From Apostichopus japonicus (Eukaryota > Echinodermata > Holothuroidea > Aspidochirotida > Stichopodidae): DNA of 64,000 nucleotides. Under the pieces are notes generated by a model. That model made no database searches. It was not told the DNA's origin and worked only from the letters and a program-made list of their open reading frames with translations. The DNA lies in NCBI RefSeq assembly GCF_037975245.1, contig NC_092566.1:4400001-4464000 (forward strand), written 5' to 3'. Shown here in pieces: positions 50,801-62,310 of this stretch (its first letter is position 1; each line of letters starts with the position of its first letter). The position numbers and the translations under genes are program-made.

Positions 50801-53800
50801 TCTGCATTTGCGAAGATGACGTCACGTTCGTTTCTGTTCAAATCATATTTGAAATGTCCATCCTTAACGATTAAAAAATCGTTTCTCTGGCAAACGCAAC
50901 ATTAGCGTTCTCTTACTTTAACAAAAAGTTTGGAAAATTATCTTTCGTTTTTAATGTAAATTCTTATCTTATGGCTACCAGACAATCCTACGGCTGATCG
51001 AGGTTTTACCAACTTTAAAGTCGCGTCGGTTTCAGTCAGGACAACTAAACATGTAGTCGTGCAGTGTGCGGGGGGGGGGGGGGTCACAACTGGAACTGTA
51101 CAGTTTTAATGAATGTAACCAATAATTGCACAGGTTCATAAGTTTGCATGTGACTTTTAACGAGGTCCGGTCGTCAACAATCAAACGGTCCTTGTGTGCG
51201 CTGATCAGTTGGTCAGTGTGCCGGGGTCAGTCTTAATACTTAAAATAAGAGAGCAATTAGACCATGCCAAGAGTGTGAGGTAACTTTGATTTGTATATCA
51301 ATTAGGAAATTCAGGGATAACTTTACCTTCGGATACGACAGTCGATATATCCGTACCGAGTTCGTGTGCCATGAAGCCCAGCATAGAAAATATGACAAAC
51401 CCTGCGAACACACTGGTAGCTGAATTGGCTAGACAAATACATATGCTGTCTCTGTGAAATATATATTCGCATCAAGAAATGATGAAGAAAAAGCGTGGTG
51501 AATAATCATAGAAAACTTAAGAAGAAGTTGTAAATATATACATATATGTTTACCAATGTACAGATGTATACCCATGACCATTCAGCGGAAAATTAATAAC
51601 AATAAATGAAGGGGTCGATGGGAATGATATAATGGGATGTACAAAAGTCATCGATTGGCCAAAAGTTTTGGGGTCACATTCACGCCCTGCGTGGGTTCTC
51701 CTACGCTCTCCGTCTACAACCCGGACCTCCCTTTCCCTCCAGTCACCGATCAAAAAACAATAAGCCATCATCTTTGCACCCAAATGCAGTCTGCTGCCTG
51801 ACTATCTCTCTGGCTCATGTCTCACTTATCCCCACCTATCCTGAGTCACCCTGCCCCCCCCCCACCCTTGACCTCAACCAATTTCATGCGTAATTATCAT
51901 TACGCACTAATTTGCTAAAATTCGGTTTCAATTAGTTCCTATATAGGGTGAACCAATTCAAACGAAAGTTTAACATTTTCGTTAAGGTTGGGGGTCACCC
52001 TCTCAACCAGTTCTTTCTCTCATTAAGGTCTATCTCGTGACTAGAACATTATAGAACAATCAAAAACTGCAAATTAATTACAGTACCTAGTAGGAAGAGT
52101 AAAAGATGAACATAACGTATGCCCCACAAGATGGCTAAGAGTTGGAAGTATAACAAGATGGCAGTACCATGGAGGGTTATTCTTCCACGGAAGAACATGT
52201 CGAGAGTATATACTCATATCTTATCATTTCCCCCTTTATTTCATGTTTGACTTCCTGGGTATAAGTCCTTCCCCGGCAGCGCCACCCTTTCCCCACACCT
52301 TTACAACAACTCCTCTTTAAATTTCACGATGTTTAATGCCCGTTACATATTGATTTGTTTCGGTTAGTTCCTAGGGTTAACCTAAAACCGAAATTAAACA
52401 TGTCTAAATTTGGACTGTTTCCAAGAGGGTGGCAGCAGACGGCCTATATGCATCATATATGCGGGTCCAACCTCCAAACAGTCATCCTGTAATTAAGTTT
52501 TATCTCGTAAAAACAAAGAAGTTAAAACACAGCAAATTAATAACCTAGTAGGAAAACAGATAAAAGCTGGCTGGAGTAATTAGTTGAATAAGAAGAGAAA
52601 ACTATGAAGGGATATGCTTCCATAAAAGGTTTTATCGATGACCCTTTAATAAATCCGACAATCTCTCATAAAGATAAACAAATTGGAATTAGTTATAATC
52701 ACAACCATGCGTGAAGAGCTAATTATCAAAACTAGTTGATAAGGGCCTAACCAAAACCTCAACAACAGAATGAACCATTTCACGGCAGATTTTTCTTTTC
52801 TTTTTTTCTAGGGAGGTATCAGTCGACCACGTACATGGGATTCGGTTTCACCACCCCGGGCCGCGAATATTTTTTCCCCAAACTGAACTGACACTGAAAT
52901 TAGTTCCTCGATTCTGATTGGCTCTCAGCGAGCCAATAGGTTTCCGTACGTATAGGTTATAAGGCTATATACAACTAGTTAACAAGTCAAAGGACACAGA
53001 CATATCGACAAATGCCTTTTTTGTGTACACTCACTGGCTGGCACACACTCGCTCGCCGTCTTCATGACCACTGCATATTTGACTAGGCCTATCATGATTC
53101 ATTGAATGAATACATTTTGAATTTATGATTATAAAACTAAAAGTATCGCAACTCCGAATGTACACAAACACCTCGTACATATATACATCGGCTACATATA
53201 TACAATTACAAATGCACTGTTTTTTATTTTGTTGTATACTATACACAGTACAATAGGCTACAGTACATGTGTTGTGTAGAGCGGAGTCAAGCGAGTAAAC
53301 AAACGATCGAGGACTGCCTATAATGAGCGCAGTAGTTTGGAATAGTTGCTTCATTGTGTTAAGAACACTATATACTTTCGTTCATATATACCTACTAAAA
53401 GTTTTGGAAAGTTGCTAATGTGAATATCTTGAATATGTTCGTGTTGATCATACTGATATCGACAGAGTATGGACGGATCCATGTTGAATACTAAAGTATA
53501 TCACGTGCTCGCTGAGAGCCAATCAGAATCAAGGAAATAATTTCAGTGGCAGTTCAGTTTGGGAAAAAAATATTCGCCCCCGGGCCACGCCTCTCCTTAT
53601 TAAAAAACAAGAAGGGGGATATCCTTGTAAGATGACCTCAACACACACTCACAAGCCGACTAATTAATTAGTAATAAGTAATTAGTGAACGTTGATAGAA
53701 AGAACCATGTAAGATATGTGCTTCAGTGGATGAACACATCATGATGGAGCTACTGGACGTATATCGCTAACATTATACTTACACGAGCGTGTTGTTGTGA

Positions 53801-56800
53801 AACTTGTTGTAGGAGCTCAATGTTATGACGCCACCCCACGACACACCGAGAGAGAAGAATATTTGACTCACAGCATTCAACCAAGCCTTCAAAATAAAAC
53901 GGTAACAGCAACGTTAATGGAACGTTATGAGAATTTTGCTCGGTTAATAGACAACAGACTTATGTACAGGGTAACTTTCAATATGAAAAATATGTTGTTT
54001 TTTTATGGAGGGAAAGAAATAATACGGACAATTCAACATAAAATTGTCTTCATATAATAAAATGTCTATATTTTCACTGTGCATATAAAATTTTAAACTT
54101 CACAACAGATAACACGAAGTTGGAAGTATAGACTCATCGAGCTTGTCACGTGCATTGTTATTGGATTACAGTATCTATCGAGCAGCATCAACAGCATCCG
54201 ATTCATCAACAAATTCAACAGCATCAATAGCATCGACAACACATCAACAGTATTAACAACGTCAACAACATCGGCAGCATCAACAATCAACAACATCAAC
54301 AGTAGTTGCAACATCGACAGCATCATCCGCGTAAGAAAGTCAACGGCATCGTCAACATCAACATTAATAACAACGTCAAAAACATTGACAGCATCAACAA
54401 CGTCAACAGTAGTTACAACATCAACAGCATCAACAATATCGACAACATCAACTGCACAGCAAAATCAGTAGCATCAACAATAGCGAACAGTCAATTTAAG
54501 GTATTCTTTTCACAGTTATTAAATGTTATTGAAGTAAAAAAAAATGATAATTATTTATGCAACTTTTTGCATGGCATCGATAGTATGTTTGTTTCCATGC
54601 ATAATGTACATTTATTCTTTATTACTACAAAAGCCTGTATATATGAAAATATAGATCAACAGTTTATTTAACTTTGAAACTAATTTGACGGTGAATTTGG
54701 GTCTATTTTGTATCATAAAATGAAATATAAAATATTTTCTAGTTACAAGTAATGAATCTGGTAGTGATTGTTAACGTAGAAGCCCTCTTTTCGAACTTTG
54801 TACAGTACGTTATAGCTTAACCGCTAAAATAAATTCAGTTAAGTATTTGGTATTAAAATTTTATCTTCGAGACACTATAGTTTTACTGTGAGCATGAAAT
54901 CACATGCATATCATAGAATTTTACTACCTTTCTCCACCATTTGAAATAATTAAAACACATATTACAAAATAAAAATATTGACTTTAATGGAGCTAATAAC
55001 CCCCATTGAGATAGGAGTTTTGGAATTTGATTACCAAACGATGATTTTTCCCCCCTCAAAAATAAAAATCTAAATACACACCAACAAGGCTACACTTAAG
55101 TATACCTTTGGCGTCCTGAGCGTCTCCCATTTTGGTTTAATAAAGAAGTTGATCCCAGTTTGATAGCCTGGTAAGGTCAACCCAAGAATAAAAAAAACAG
55201 CGAGGAAAATGTAAGGAACAGTCGCTGTGACGTAAACGACCTGAAAAAAACATGAATAATTGAAAAAGACACACACTAAACAAGAAGAGAAAGAAATGAG
55301 ATGATGAACTTGTTATATATGTTCCAAAGCTCTTTATATAGAATGAGAGCGTGGTGGTCAATTGGCTAAGGCGTCGGACTCGTGATCCAAGGATTGCTGG
55401 TTCGATTCCTGCCTAGTTCATTACGTTGCGTCCTTGGGCAAGATGCTTTATCTCACTTGCCTCTCCATCCAGGGGTTAAATGGGTACCTGTGAGGTAACT
55501 TTGGGCGCAGTATATAACTGCTGCCGACTGGAAGGACAGGTTATCATTGACCAGGGGTAATATAACGTCTGTAAAGCGCTTTGAGACCTATCGCTGGTAT
55601 AAAGCGCTATATAAAAAGCAAATATTATATGATGAGGAAGAGATTATATCAGCTTAAAGTGGGTTAATTCCCAAATTTCCAATGGGAATGCCGTTTTCCT
55701 GTATTTTCACAAGTAAGTATTTTCATAAGAACTTGTGAAATATATATATAATATATATATAGAACAATTGTCTTTTCCATTTAAGCTAAAAATGTCTTAG
55801 CCTATATTTGTGTATATAACGTCTAACCTTTCCAGACGTTTTTATGCCTCTTATGAGAGAAAAGAACACCACCAGCCACGATAGTACCAGGCAAAGGACA
55901 ATATCCCAAAGGATGTGACCAGTTTCATTCATGGACGAAGATTCTTGGCGAACTTTCAAGCTGGTGAAGAAAATGGGGGAAATGTCAGAACGTCAACCAA
56001 TATTTTTTTTTTTTTAAAAGACAGTAGTACAAGCATGCATTTGATGGTATTAAAGTTGCCTCAGCCATGGATTGTAAAGGGTTCGTGTTAAGATAGCATA
56101 CACCTATTAATAGTCCCATTGACTTACACACTAACTCACACAAGTAATGTGGTCTTGAAGTCTAGATAGAAGTTCTCACTACAGCTGAGCACTATACCCA
56201 TCACTGGATAGCTGAAAAGTTGGCCTTTCATGGCACCATCAAATTTCCATATCATGACCGTGAAGATATTTTTGCTATCAGAGCCTGAAGTTTTTGTCAT
56301 TTGTAAACAAACTTGTTCACTCAGTATAGTTTAAAAAATTCGTTCGCTGCTCCTGGGAGGCCTTAAGGTCTAGCATTGTCTCAATTGACCCAACTTTTGC
56401 ACCCCATGTACTTCCTTTAGTGCTCTTCAACATGCAAGCCATACAAAACCAGATCCTGATTGATAACATATCAAAATTGATGTTCTCCTACTTCATTTTG
56501 GCACTTTTCCTGAGATAGGAGAACATCCGGGCGGATTGATATAGACTCTAATAGGAGTATGCCACCGTACTTGGTACAGCGTTAAAAAGAATGGTCTCGT
56601 TTGCCTACAGTCACGACTGTTCGTACTAAGACACTTGTTCACAGAGAAGAAGTGGATATGATATTTGCCTTCATGTCCCCTCACCCCCCAACCCCCCCCC
56701 CCAAACCTGGCGAAGATTCACCAGAGTCTGTATAAAAGTCATATTTAACGAGACATTTTACATGACTTTTGTTACTTTATAACCTAGATGCATCTATACA

Positions 56801-59800
56801 CATGAGACAAAAGGTGGTCCAGTGCCGAGTACTAAGTGGGGAGGGGGGGGGGGGCGGTTCGTCCCGGGTACCAGTCAGGGGATGACAAAGGAAGGATCCT
56901 CCTTGGTGCCAACTATTCTACGTATGCCACTGAAAAGGTCTATGATCTTCTTTAAAAGCCAAACCATCTTTGTATAAAAGAACTGTGGCGAACATTTGAC
57001 ATTTCTTATCAAACTGGTAAAGTTATATACTAGATTTAGGTTAGATAATATAAATTCGCGTTTGCCAGTGTGACAGTATAACCCCCCCCCCCCTGCCCTT
57101 GAGTATTTTATCCGCGGGATAAAGTAGTTAATTATAAAAGCCTTGGTTGACTGCTGGCCCTCCTATAAAGGTGCAGGCACCCACCAAACTAAGTAGGAGG
57201 AGATTTTGAATTTGTTATTTATTAGCACAATCTTCCTTTTAGTGTTAGGTAATATACTTACATTACTGTGTAAGTATGCCTCAGAACGCACTATTTTAAT
57301 GATAATATCATACGTCTTTAATGTTTTCTGGAGTGGGGAGGGGGTAGACACCACTACACGGGAATGCCACCACGAAGGACGAGGGATCGAGTGGACGAGG
57401 GAGGGAGGGAGGGAGTGCGTTATATCACGTGATCATATACTGGCTGCTATATATTCCAGCTGCAATGTTGTGACGAACACGGTATGTGTCGTTTGTTAAT
57501 GACGTACAATCGTAAAGAACCAATCAGGGCACATCCTTTCCAAAGAGCTAAACGTATCTAATGTCTGATAATTGTCAAGTATAAAGAATCATGTTTAATT
57601 AGGGAATTTATTCTTGATAATCTTCTCCAATACAACGCGACATTCGATTCTGACTGTGCATAGCTTGTATATTTTACAGTTAATTCGTACAAAACATGAT
57701 AGTCGCAGTAGGTCTTATATGTACTACTTCCACAAGCAATTGACGTTCATCGACAGCTAAAAAATAGAGAAGTAAGGCTATACACAATACAATATAAAAC
57801 TATACGGGTATATTGATACGCAGTAAACGAATAGAGAGACTTGCAAACTGAAAAAAACATCCCTAACTGATTCATGCAAGGGCGTAAACCATTATGGAAA
57901 GTATAGCGGGGAATCAACCTTCTTTTTTTTAATAAAGAAGAGGGTGCATTCTGGGGGTATATTTAGAGATTTTAGACGATAAGTAAGGTACCGGTACGTA
58001 TAATTAGCCCTTAACGCAAGCTTATGCCACGCAGTACCTAATACATTGGCTCGAATGATTAAGGTATAGGAGCCTAAAGCTTATATGAGGGCCAGATACG
58101 ATTGAAATATTTGCTAAAAGAGGGATTCTGCCGTGGGGTTATTGAAGCCAATTTCCATGTAGAAGGGTAAACACAAAACTGTCTGAAGGTTGTATAACTC
58201 TAATATAGCAGCTTTCAAAGTTCCCTTATGTCGAGACAGTTACCCTATTGTCACTTTTGTCAAACTTCTCCATCTGTGTCGACAAATTAGATTGCGCTAA
58301 CGTGAAAAGGCTTGACAAATAACACAGCGACACGAATTTCATAATTAGACTATTAATCGTAAAAACTGTCATAGGACACGCCAGGACTTCAAAGAACTTC
58401 CACCGGGGTTAAAATACTCAAGGGATGGTTGGGGGGTGGGGGTTCTACACTGTCACACCAGGAAAATGTCTTATTTAACTAGAGAATCATGTTGTGACTT
58501 TGCGTGGTTATTTCAGTTAGTAAGACGTGTTAGATGTTTGGATTAACAGACCTCCAATATTCTTCAGAGGGGCGTACTCTCTGACCATCAAACGGGTCAG
58601 TATAGTTGCTGAAATCGTAGTTCCCCAGTGATAATTTCTGAACCCCGTAGTCTCGTAACTCTGATGACGTAATAGAGTTGGGTAGCACACAACTTCCATT
58701 AGCCACAATCAGTGATGAATGGTTGAGGCATTCCTTCAGCAATTCACTGCAATAGACGGTATTCCAATCGTTATGGCAACCGACCCATGGAAGTTTCTTT
58801 TTGAATGATGCGAAGAGGTAATGAAAACAATAGGCGGTGATCATCATGTAGGGTACCTTAGCCAGTGTCATCGCTATCAGAATACCGATTCCTATTCCTG
58901 AGAATTTGAAAAAAAAAATCGAAAGTTAAATTGTGTTAAATTTCTGATATGATATGATAAGATATGATATACCATATATCATATACTGTACCATACCATA
59001 CCGTACCTTACCAACTTATGTAAACGTTATGGAAGGTGTGTCTGGTTTCTTACCCCGCATACATGGGACTGCATTCCATAAGGAGATAACACCTTGACTT
59101 GCATATTGACCAAACGACGTTTCCATGAACATCAGTGGTATGCCGGCGAATATCAGCATCAGGAAATATGGCACTAAAAAGGCTCCTTTAAGTAGAAAGT
59201 AAAAGTATTTTTTGTAGAATAGTGAGTACCAATAGTTATGTGATGTTATGTGAAGAAGGAGAAGAAAATAAACTAAATAATTTAAATCTTCTGACCTAAA
59301 ATAAAACGATAACACAACACTTGTTCAACGCGTAATCAGTTGGTGTGGTAGGCTATATAAATTCCAACATTACATATTCCAGCCTAAGTGTCTCTGTGAT
59401 TGCCTTCTCAGTATATCCCTAAACATTTGAAAATCCGCCCTTTAGTAAGACTGCCGTTCATTTTTCGCCACTGGCCACTTCTGCAACTAATCTCCTAATC
59501 GAATGCCGATTTTTTTTTTTTTTTTTTTTTTTGTTGCATGTTCGGTTTCAGACGGACAGAGGGAGGGTGTAGGGAAGGTCGAAGGGAAAATTTCAAAAGA
59601 TACACTGAAGATGGCAGTATACATTTTAGGTTAATTCAAGACACGGGATAATCTGTTTCCGACTTACTATAGTTTGATTTGACTAAACCAACCAACCACA
59701 ATGACATGATTATCAAATCTTTCGAGAGGACAATTTCTGGGCGGGAGAGAATAAACTTACTGTGATATGGGAAATTATGTTGGTATTTTTGTCCCTTCGG

Positions 59801-60113
59801 ACATAATTTCTATATGAGGTTCCGCTTTGATATAAAATGAGATCTGTCTTCTGTTTTTGGCCATCATTTATCGCTACAAGTTATTTGCCGCGGGGAACAT
59901 GTTTGATGACATAAGTTAGGCTTATAAGTAAGTTTGTGTGTTTACATTGATATGTCTATATCTTTCTTTAAAGTTCGACTTACCTCCTCCAGTGTCGTAA
60001 GCAAGGTACGGAAACCTCCAGACATTTCCAAGACCTACACAAAATCCTAACATGGACAAAACGAAGTCCGTCTTCCGCTTCCATGTGTCGCGTGTATAAT
60101 CCTGAGCCACCAT
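38466..60113 (-). CDS. Na+/Cl--dependent SLC6 transporter, glycine/neutral amino-acid type, 12 exons, 631 aa
   Basis: Plasma-membrane symporter with 12 predicted membrane helices. Exons in gene order: 59984-60113, 59054-59185, 58552-58897, 55828-55960, 55106-55240, 53783-53886, 51327-51451, 41869-41981, 41075-41206, 40344-40559, 39177-39341, 38466-38630. All join in phase, 1896 nt in total. TM1 has [16 protein letters not shown] (22-37); Gly27 replaces the Asp of monoamine carriers, pointing to an amino-acid substrate. The predicted chloride site is intact: Tyr50, Gln300, Ser304, Asn336, Ser340. Sodium-site residues Asn30, Asp404 and Ser405 are present. Extracellular loop 2 has the Cys128/Cys137 pair and sequons NHS, NGS and NYT. 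TM6 reads [20 protein letters not shown], close to glycine transporters, including their Trp (309). The usual NGGG after TM1 is DTGGG here. The ATG at 60111-60113 is used; an in-frame TTG two codons upstream is not needed. Donors of exons 8 and 11 are weak (GTCAGC, GTCAGT). Exon 11 otherwise reads to an early stop, but the donor after GSLRD joins [16 protein letters not shown], the normal family continuation. Substrate unproven. Confidence 0.95.
40566..40800 (-). mobile_element. Retroelement 3' end (L2-like tail) in SLC6 intron 9
   Basis: Read on the minus strand, the sequence ends in a TAGCGC ... GGCGCTATATAAAA-type tail and then (ATT)n, like the SINE tail at 55628. The upstream GATAGGTTTTGAGAGCTGATTTGAAA and GTGAGTTCCACAGGGGC blocks look like a common interspersed echinoderm repeat (inference). 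It abuts exon 10, with only ~7 bp between the AAT array and the splice acceptor. Confidence 0.55.
41275..41528 (-). repeat. Dispersed repeat, copy 2 (inverted), in SLC6 intron 8
   Basis: Reverse-orientation copy of 850-1115, with scattered substitutions and small indels. It starts 69 bp upstream of exon 9 in gene orientation. Confidence 0.7.
41743..41821. repeat. (TA)n microsatellite, ~79 bp, SLC6 intron 8
   Basis: Perfect TA dinucleotides, ending 48 bp from exon 8. Confidence 0.95.
43394..47244 (+). CDS. Unrecognised 3-exon gene nested in SLC6 intron 7, 193 aa
   Basis: I do not recognise this protein. Exons 43394-43671, 46075-46175 and 47042-47244 join cleanly: the first ends with two bases of a Trp codon at a GTAATG donor, the second runs from a TATAG acceptor to a GTAAAT donor, the third from a CTACAG acceptor to TGA. 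The ATG sits in a good context (ATCATGG). The N-terminus is Gly/Ser/Lys-rich and disordered. Residues about 47-92 ([18 protein letters not shown], then [13 protein letters not shown]) look like a folded helical segment. I have a general memory of similar I-Y-L ... W ... FA..LL blocks at the N-termini of uncharacterised invertebrate proteins, but cannot name a family. The C-terminal part has [20 protein letters not shown]. There is no signal peptide or membrane helix. It lies antisense to SLC6 in a segment bounded by an inverted repeat, so it may belong to a transposon. Further 3' exons are possible. Confidence 0.5.
44187..44448. mobile_element. Small MITE-like inverted-repeat element with TAACCC-rich core
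   Basis: Outer ends are GCTATTCTTACGACTAGT and its inverted near-copy (ending 44448). A partial internal copy (CTATTCTTACGAC, about 44226) is present. The core about 44290-44340 contains repeated CCCTAA units. No clear target duplication was found. It lies in intron 1 of the nested gene. Confidence 0.55.
47245..49462. other. Intronic sequence, no gene seen
   Basis: Part of SLC6 intron 7, downstream of the nested gene. Pyrimidine-rich stretches near 47985-48170 and a C run near 48171-48183. The minus frame at 48652-48888 has no recognisable domain. Confidence 0.4.
49463..49675. repeat. Pair of related hairpins, SLC6 intron 7
   Basis: The first (49463-49498) has arms CAGGGAACTGCTA/TAGCAGCTCCCTG. 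The second (49646-49675) is ACCAGGGAGTTGTT-CCAT-AACAACTCCCTG. The facing blocks CTCCCTGGTCA and TGACCAGGGAG are themselves inverted, so the two hairpins may be the ends of a ~210-bp element. Confidence 0.6.
49697..49936 (+). CDS. Possible small ORF or exon, 79 aa, unknown
   Basis: An ATG-to-TGA frame of 79 codons, hydrophilic and mixed in composition (begins [15 protein letters not shown], later [18 protein letters not shown]). It is more protein-like than other intronic frames nearby because it lacks low complexity. It lies in SLC6 intron 7 on the opposite strand, in the same inverted-repeat-bounded segment as the 193-aa gene, and starts 22 bp after a perfect hairpin. A possible donor (AA|GTATAG) precedes the stop, so it could be an exon. 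No family recognised; it could be chance. Confidence 0.22.
   Translation: MQEFRQGHRSSNRTRLLLTSRKYWIAEKLRDNSDEPVEGSIDIIFESGGVKDRIYEEITSDPTFNSEPIRRQFYKYRPT
51452..52680. other. SLC6 intron 6, weak internal duplication
   Basis: Blocks near 51925-52110 (TTAGTTCCTA, TCTATCTCGTGA, GCAAATTAAT, ACCTAGTAGGAA) recur in order near 52365-52555, suggesting an old ~450-bp direct duplication. No coding. Confidence 0.35.
52857..53586. mobile_element. ~730-bp element with ~80-bp inverted terminal arms, in SLC6 intron 6
   Basis: The left arm 52857-52935 (CGCGAATATTTTTTCCCC, then TTCTGATTGGCTCTCAGCGA) is repeated inverted at 53506-53586 with a few mismatches. The interior has no recognised coding. A target duplication could not be settled because the ends are a C/G palindrome. 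Probably a MITE. Confidence 0.6.
54178..54485. repeat. (CATCAACA)-type triplet-rich minisatellite, SLC6 intron 5
   Basis: Imperfect CATCAACAG/CAACATCAA units run for about 300 bp with substitutions. Frames here are low-complexity (Asn/Ile/Ser or Val/Asp/Leu) and not genes. Confidence 0.85.
55345..55628 (+). mobile_element. tRNA-derived SINE with L2-like 3' tail, in SLC6 intron 4
   Basis: The head 55345-55416 has an A box (TTGGCTAAGGCG), an anticodon stem GGA/TCC with loop CTCGTGA, and a B box (GGTTCGATTCC). The body ends in AAAGCGCTTTGAGA ... TAAAGCGCTATATAAA, a tail shared by many L2-clade-mobilised SINEs. It is antisense to the SLC6 gene. Confidence 0.82.
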
Positions 60114-60556
60114 GTTCAATCCGTCAGGAGACCTTCTTTGTATAGGCGATATGCTTCGGAGGAGGTGTTTTTTTCATACCCTTCAGTCAACGATAGATAC
60201 AGGTATACATATGCTTTAGGTTTTAGTTATATTTTATATGCCATAGCAGAGTGAGATAATGATCTTCCGCGAATGCACAGTCAAAATATCGTTACTCTAT
60301 TCATATATAATGCATTGGCCGCGCAGTAAGCATAGCAAAGTTGTGGTGACAACAGAAACACTCCCCCCCCCCTCGCTAATTCAAAGGATCCAGATAAATG
60401 ATCTTCCATCGCCATGGAATAAACCTCTAGTTAAGAATATGAAGGGAAGCAAGGCGGTGGGGAGGGGATGGGTCGGGTGTGGGGGGGGGGGGCGGTTCGA
60501 AGCACCACCAAACTCAACCCACATTAAACAAACACATGATGACACGATGTATCACA

Positions 60557-60557
<1 letters not shown>

Positions 60558-60627
<70 letters not shown>

Positions 60628-60925
60628 TATACATATATATGTCTAGATGATACCTTAGGTCGACAGTTTATGGTAAAAAAGCGACCTTAGGTTGACAGTG
60701 TACCTTAGGTCGACATTTCAGTGTCCACCTAATGTTTTTACTACCATTTTAAGAAACTTTGTTACTGTCGGAAATAGCTTTATAATGTTCTCCGTCCTCT
60801 AAAACGTTCATTTACAAGGTTTGGTTAGGGTCGGTTCAGGGTTAGGGTTAGAAAAAAGGGTTAGGCTTAGATTGAATTTAGTGTGTAAGTCAATGTAAAT
60901 GTCGACCTAAGGTATCATTTAGAGT

Positions 60926-60988
<63 letters not shown>
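60558..60988. repeat. (TA)n microsatellite interrupted by a MITE-like element
   Basis: TA/CA dinucleotide tracts occupy 60558-60640 and 60926-60988 and flank the element at 60642-60923. Confidence 0.85.
60642..60923. mobile_element. Small MITE-like element in a (TA)n tract, upstream of SLC6
   Basis: Terminal inverted repeats of TCTAGATGATACCTTAGGTC type: TCTAGATGATACC on the left, TCTAAATGATACC inverted on the right, each followed by TTAGGTCGACA. ACCTTAGGTCGACA repeats twice more in the left part. The core holds AGGGTTAGGGTTAG. (TA)n lies on both sides, so insertion at TA is likely but cannot be proved. Confidence 0.6.
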
Positions 60989-61057
60989 GCACAGATCTAC
61001 ATGGAGGACGATGTCAGCTGCAACCGTCATGTCTCCCCGACGACTTCACAGTCATGG

Positions 61058-61571
61058 GAGTGAGTGAGTGAGTGAGTGAGTGAGTGAGTGAGTGAGTGAG
61101 TGAGTGAGTGAGTGAGTGAGTGAGTGAGTGAGTGAGTGAGTGAGTGAGTGAGTGAGTGAGTGAGTGAGTGAGTGAGTGAGTGAGTGAGTGAGTGAGTGAG
61201 TGAGTGAGTGAGTGAGTGAGTGAGTGAGTGAGTGAGTGAGTGAGTGAGTGAGTGAGTGAGTGAGTGAGTGAGTGAGTGAGTGAGTGAGTGAGTGAGTGAG
61301 TGAGTGAGTGAGTGAGTGAGTGAGTGAGTGAGTGAGTGAGTGAGTGAGTGAGTGAGTGAGTGAGTGAGTGAGTGAGTGAGTGAGTGAGTGAGTGAGTGAG
61401 TGAGTGAGTGAGTGAGTGAGTGAGTGAGTGAGTGAGTGAGTGAGTGAGTGAGTGAGTGAGTGAGTGAGTGAGTGAGTGAGTGAGTGAGTGAGTGAGTGAG
61501 TGAGTGAGTGAGTGAGTGAGTGAGTGAGTGAGTGAGTGAGTGAGTGAGTGAGTGAGTGAGTGAGTGAGTGA
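61058..61571. repeat. Perfect (GAGT)n tetranucleotide array, ~514 bp
   Basis: About 128 uninterrupted copies, with no substitution that I can see, 0.9 kb upstream of the SLC6 start codon. Very long perfect arrays are normally young and length-variable. Confidence 0.97.
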
Positions 61572-61994
61572 TTTATTTATTTTGTATATAGTAAGTTAAA
61601 AAAAAAGGCCCTGAAACTTCCAGTTGATGTAGGATGTGTGCTTTGGCTTCGAAGTTAGGCACTGAGAATGTTTACGGACGATTGCTCATGGTCCGACTCG
61701 AGGGTGTCGGTTCAACTAGGTGGGGTGGGGACGAGGTGGGGTCTAGTCCACATAGACTCGGAGACTATCGGGTCTGGTGTCTGTCTTGCTTTCCGGTCAT
61801 TTGAAATCATACTATTTTAATTGCATCGGACTGTTTATTAAAACCGGACACTTGTTTATTTTATTCTTTGTCTCTCATAGTCTGTATACCACACACAGTG
61901 CTCACTCAGATTTTTACTACACTAAGAGTATTATATTACTTCAGTTAATTTCCGCGTGGGGCAGATGACGATCTGCCAAACAATCGTAATGACG

Positions 61995-62310
61995 TTACTG
62001 GAACAATTTGGTAATTTCTTAACGAAATATGTTGGAATGGTGACGTCATCAATCCAAGCAAGGTGACATACTAACAATTATGTAGGCGTGCATGATTTTA
62101 CCATTTATCGAACAATTTGTTCTCCTAACGGAATATGCTGGAATGGTGACGTCATCAATCCATGCAAGGCGACATACTAACAAACATGATGTAGACGGGG
62201 TAATATTATATTTATATACATATCCACGTTGCACGAAATATTGACATCATTAATCCAAGCAAGATGAAGTATAAATAGACATGTAGAAGTGTTGACGTCA
62301 CCACATATGG
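61995..62310. repeat. Three diverged ~105-145-bp repeats carrying CRE-like TGACGTCA sites
   Basis: GGTGACGTCATCAATCCA.GCAAGG.GACATACTAACA occurs at 62039 and 62146, with a weaker third unit near 62240-62300. TGACGTCA is exact at 62041, 62147 and 62293. TGACGTCA is the palindromic CREB/ATF consensus. The array lies ~1.9-2.2 kb upstream of SLC6; a regulatory role is inference. Confidence 0.65.

Noticed and set aside
54093-54671. Frames rich in Val/Asp/Leu or Asn/Ile
   Set aside because: They translate the CATCAACA minisatellite and have no complexity outside it.
60114-60119. TTG start for SLC6
   Set aside because: An ATG two codons later is the more likely start in an animal gene.
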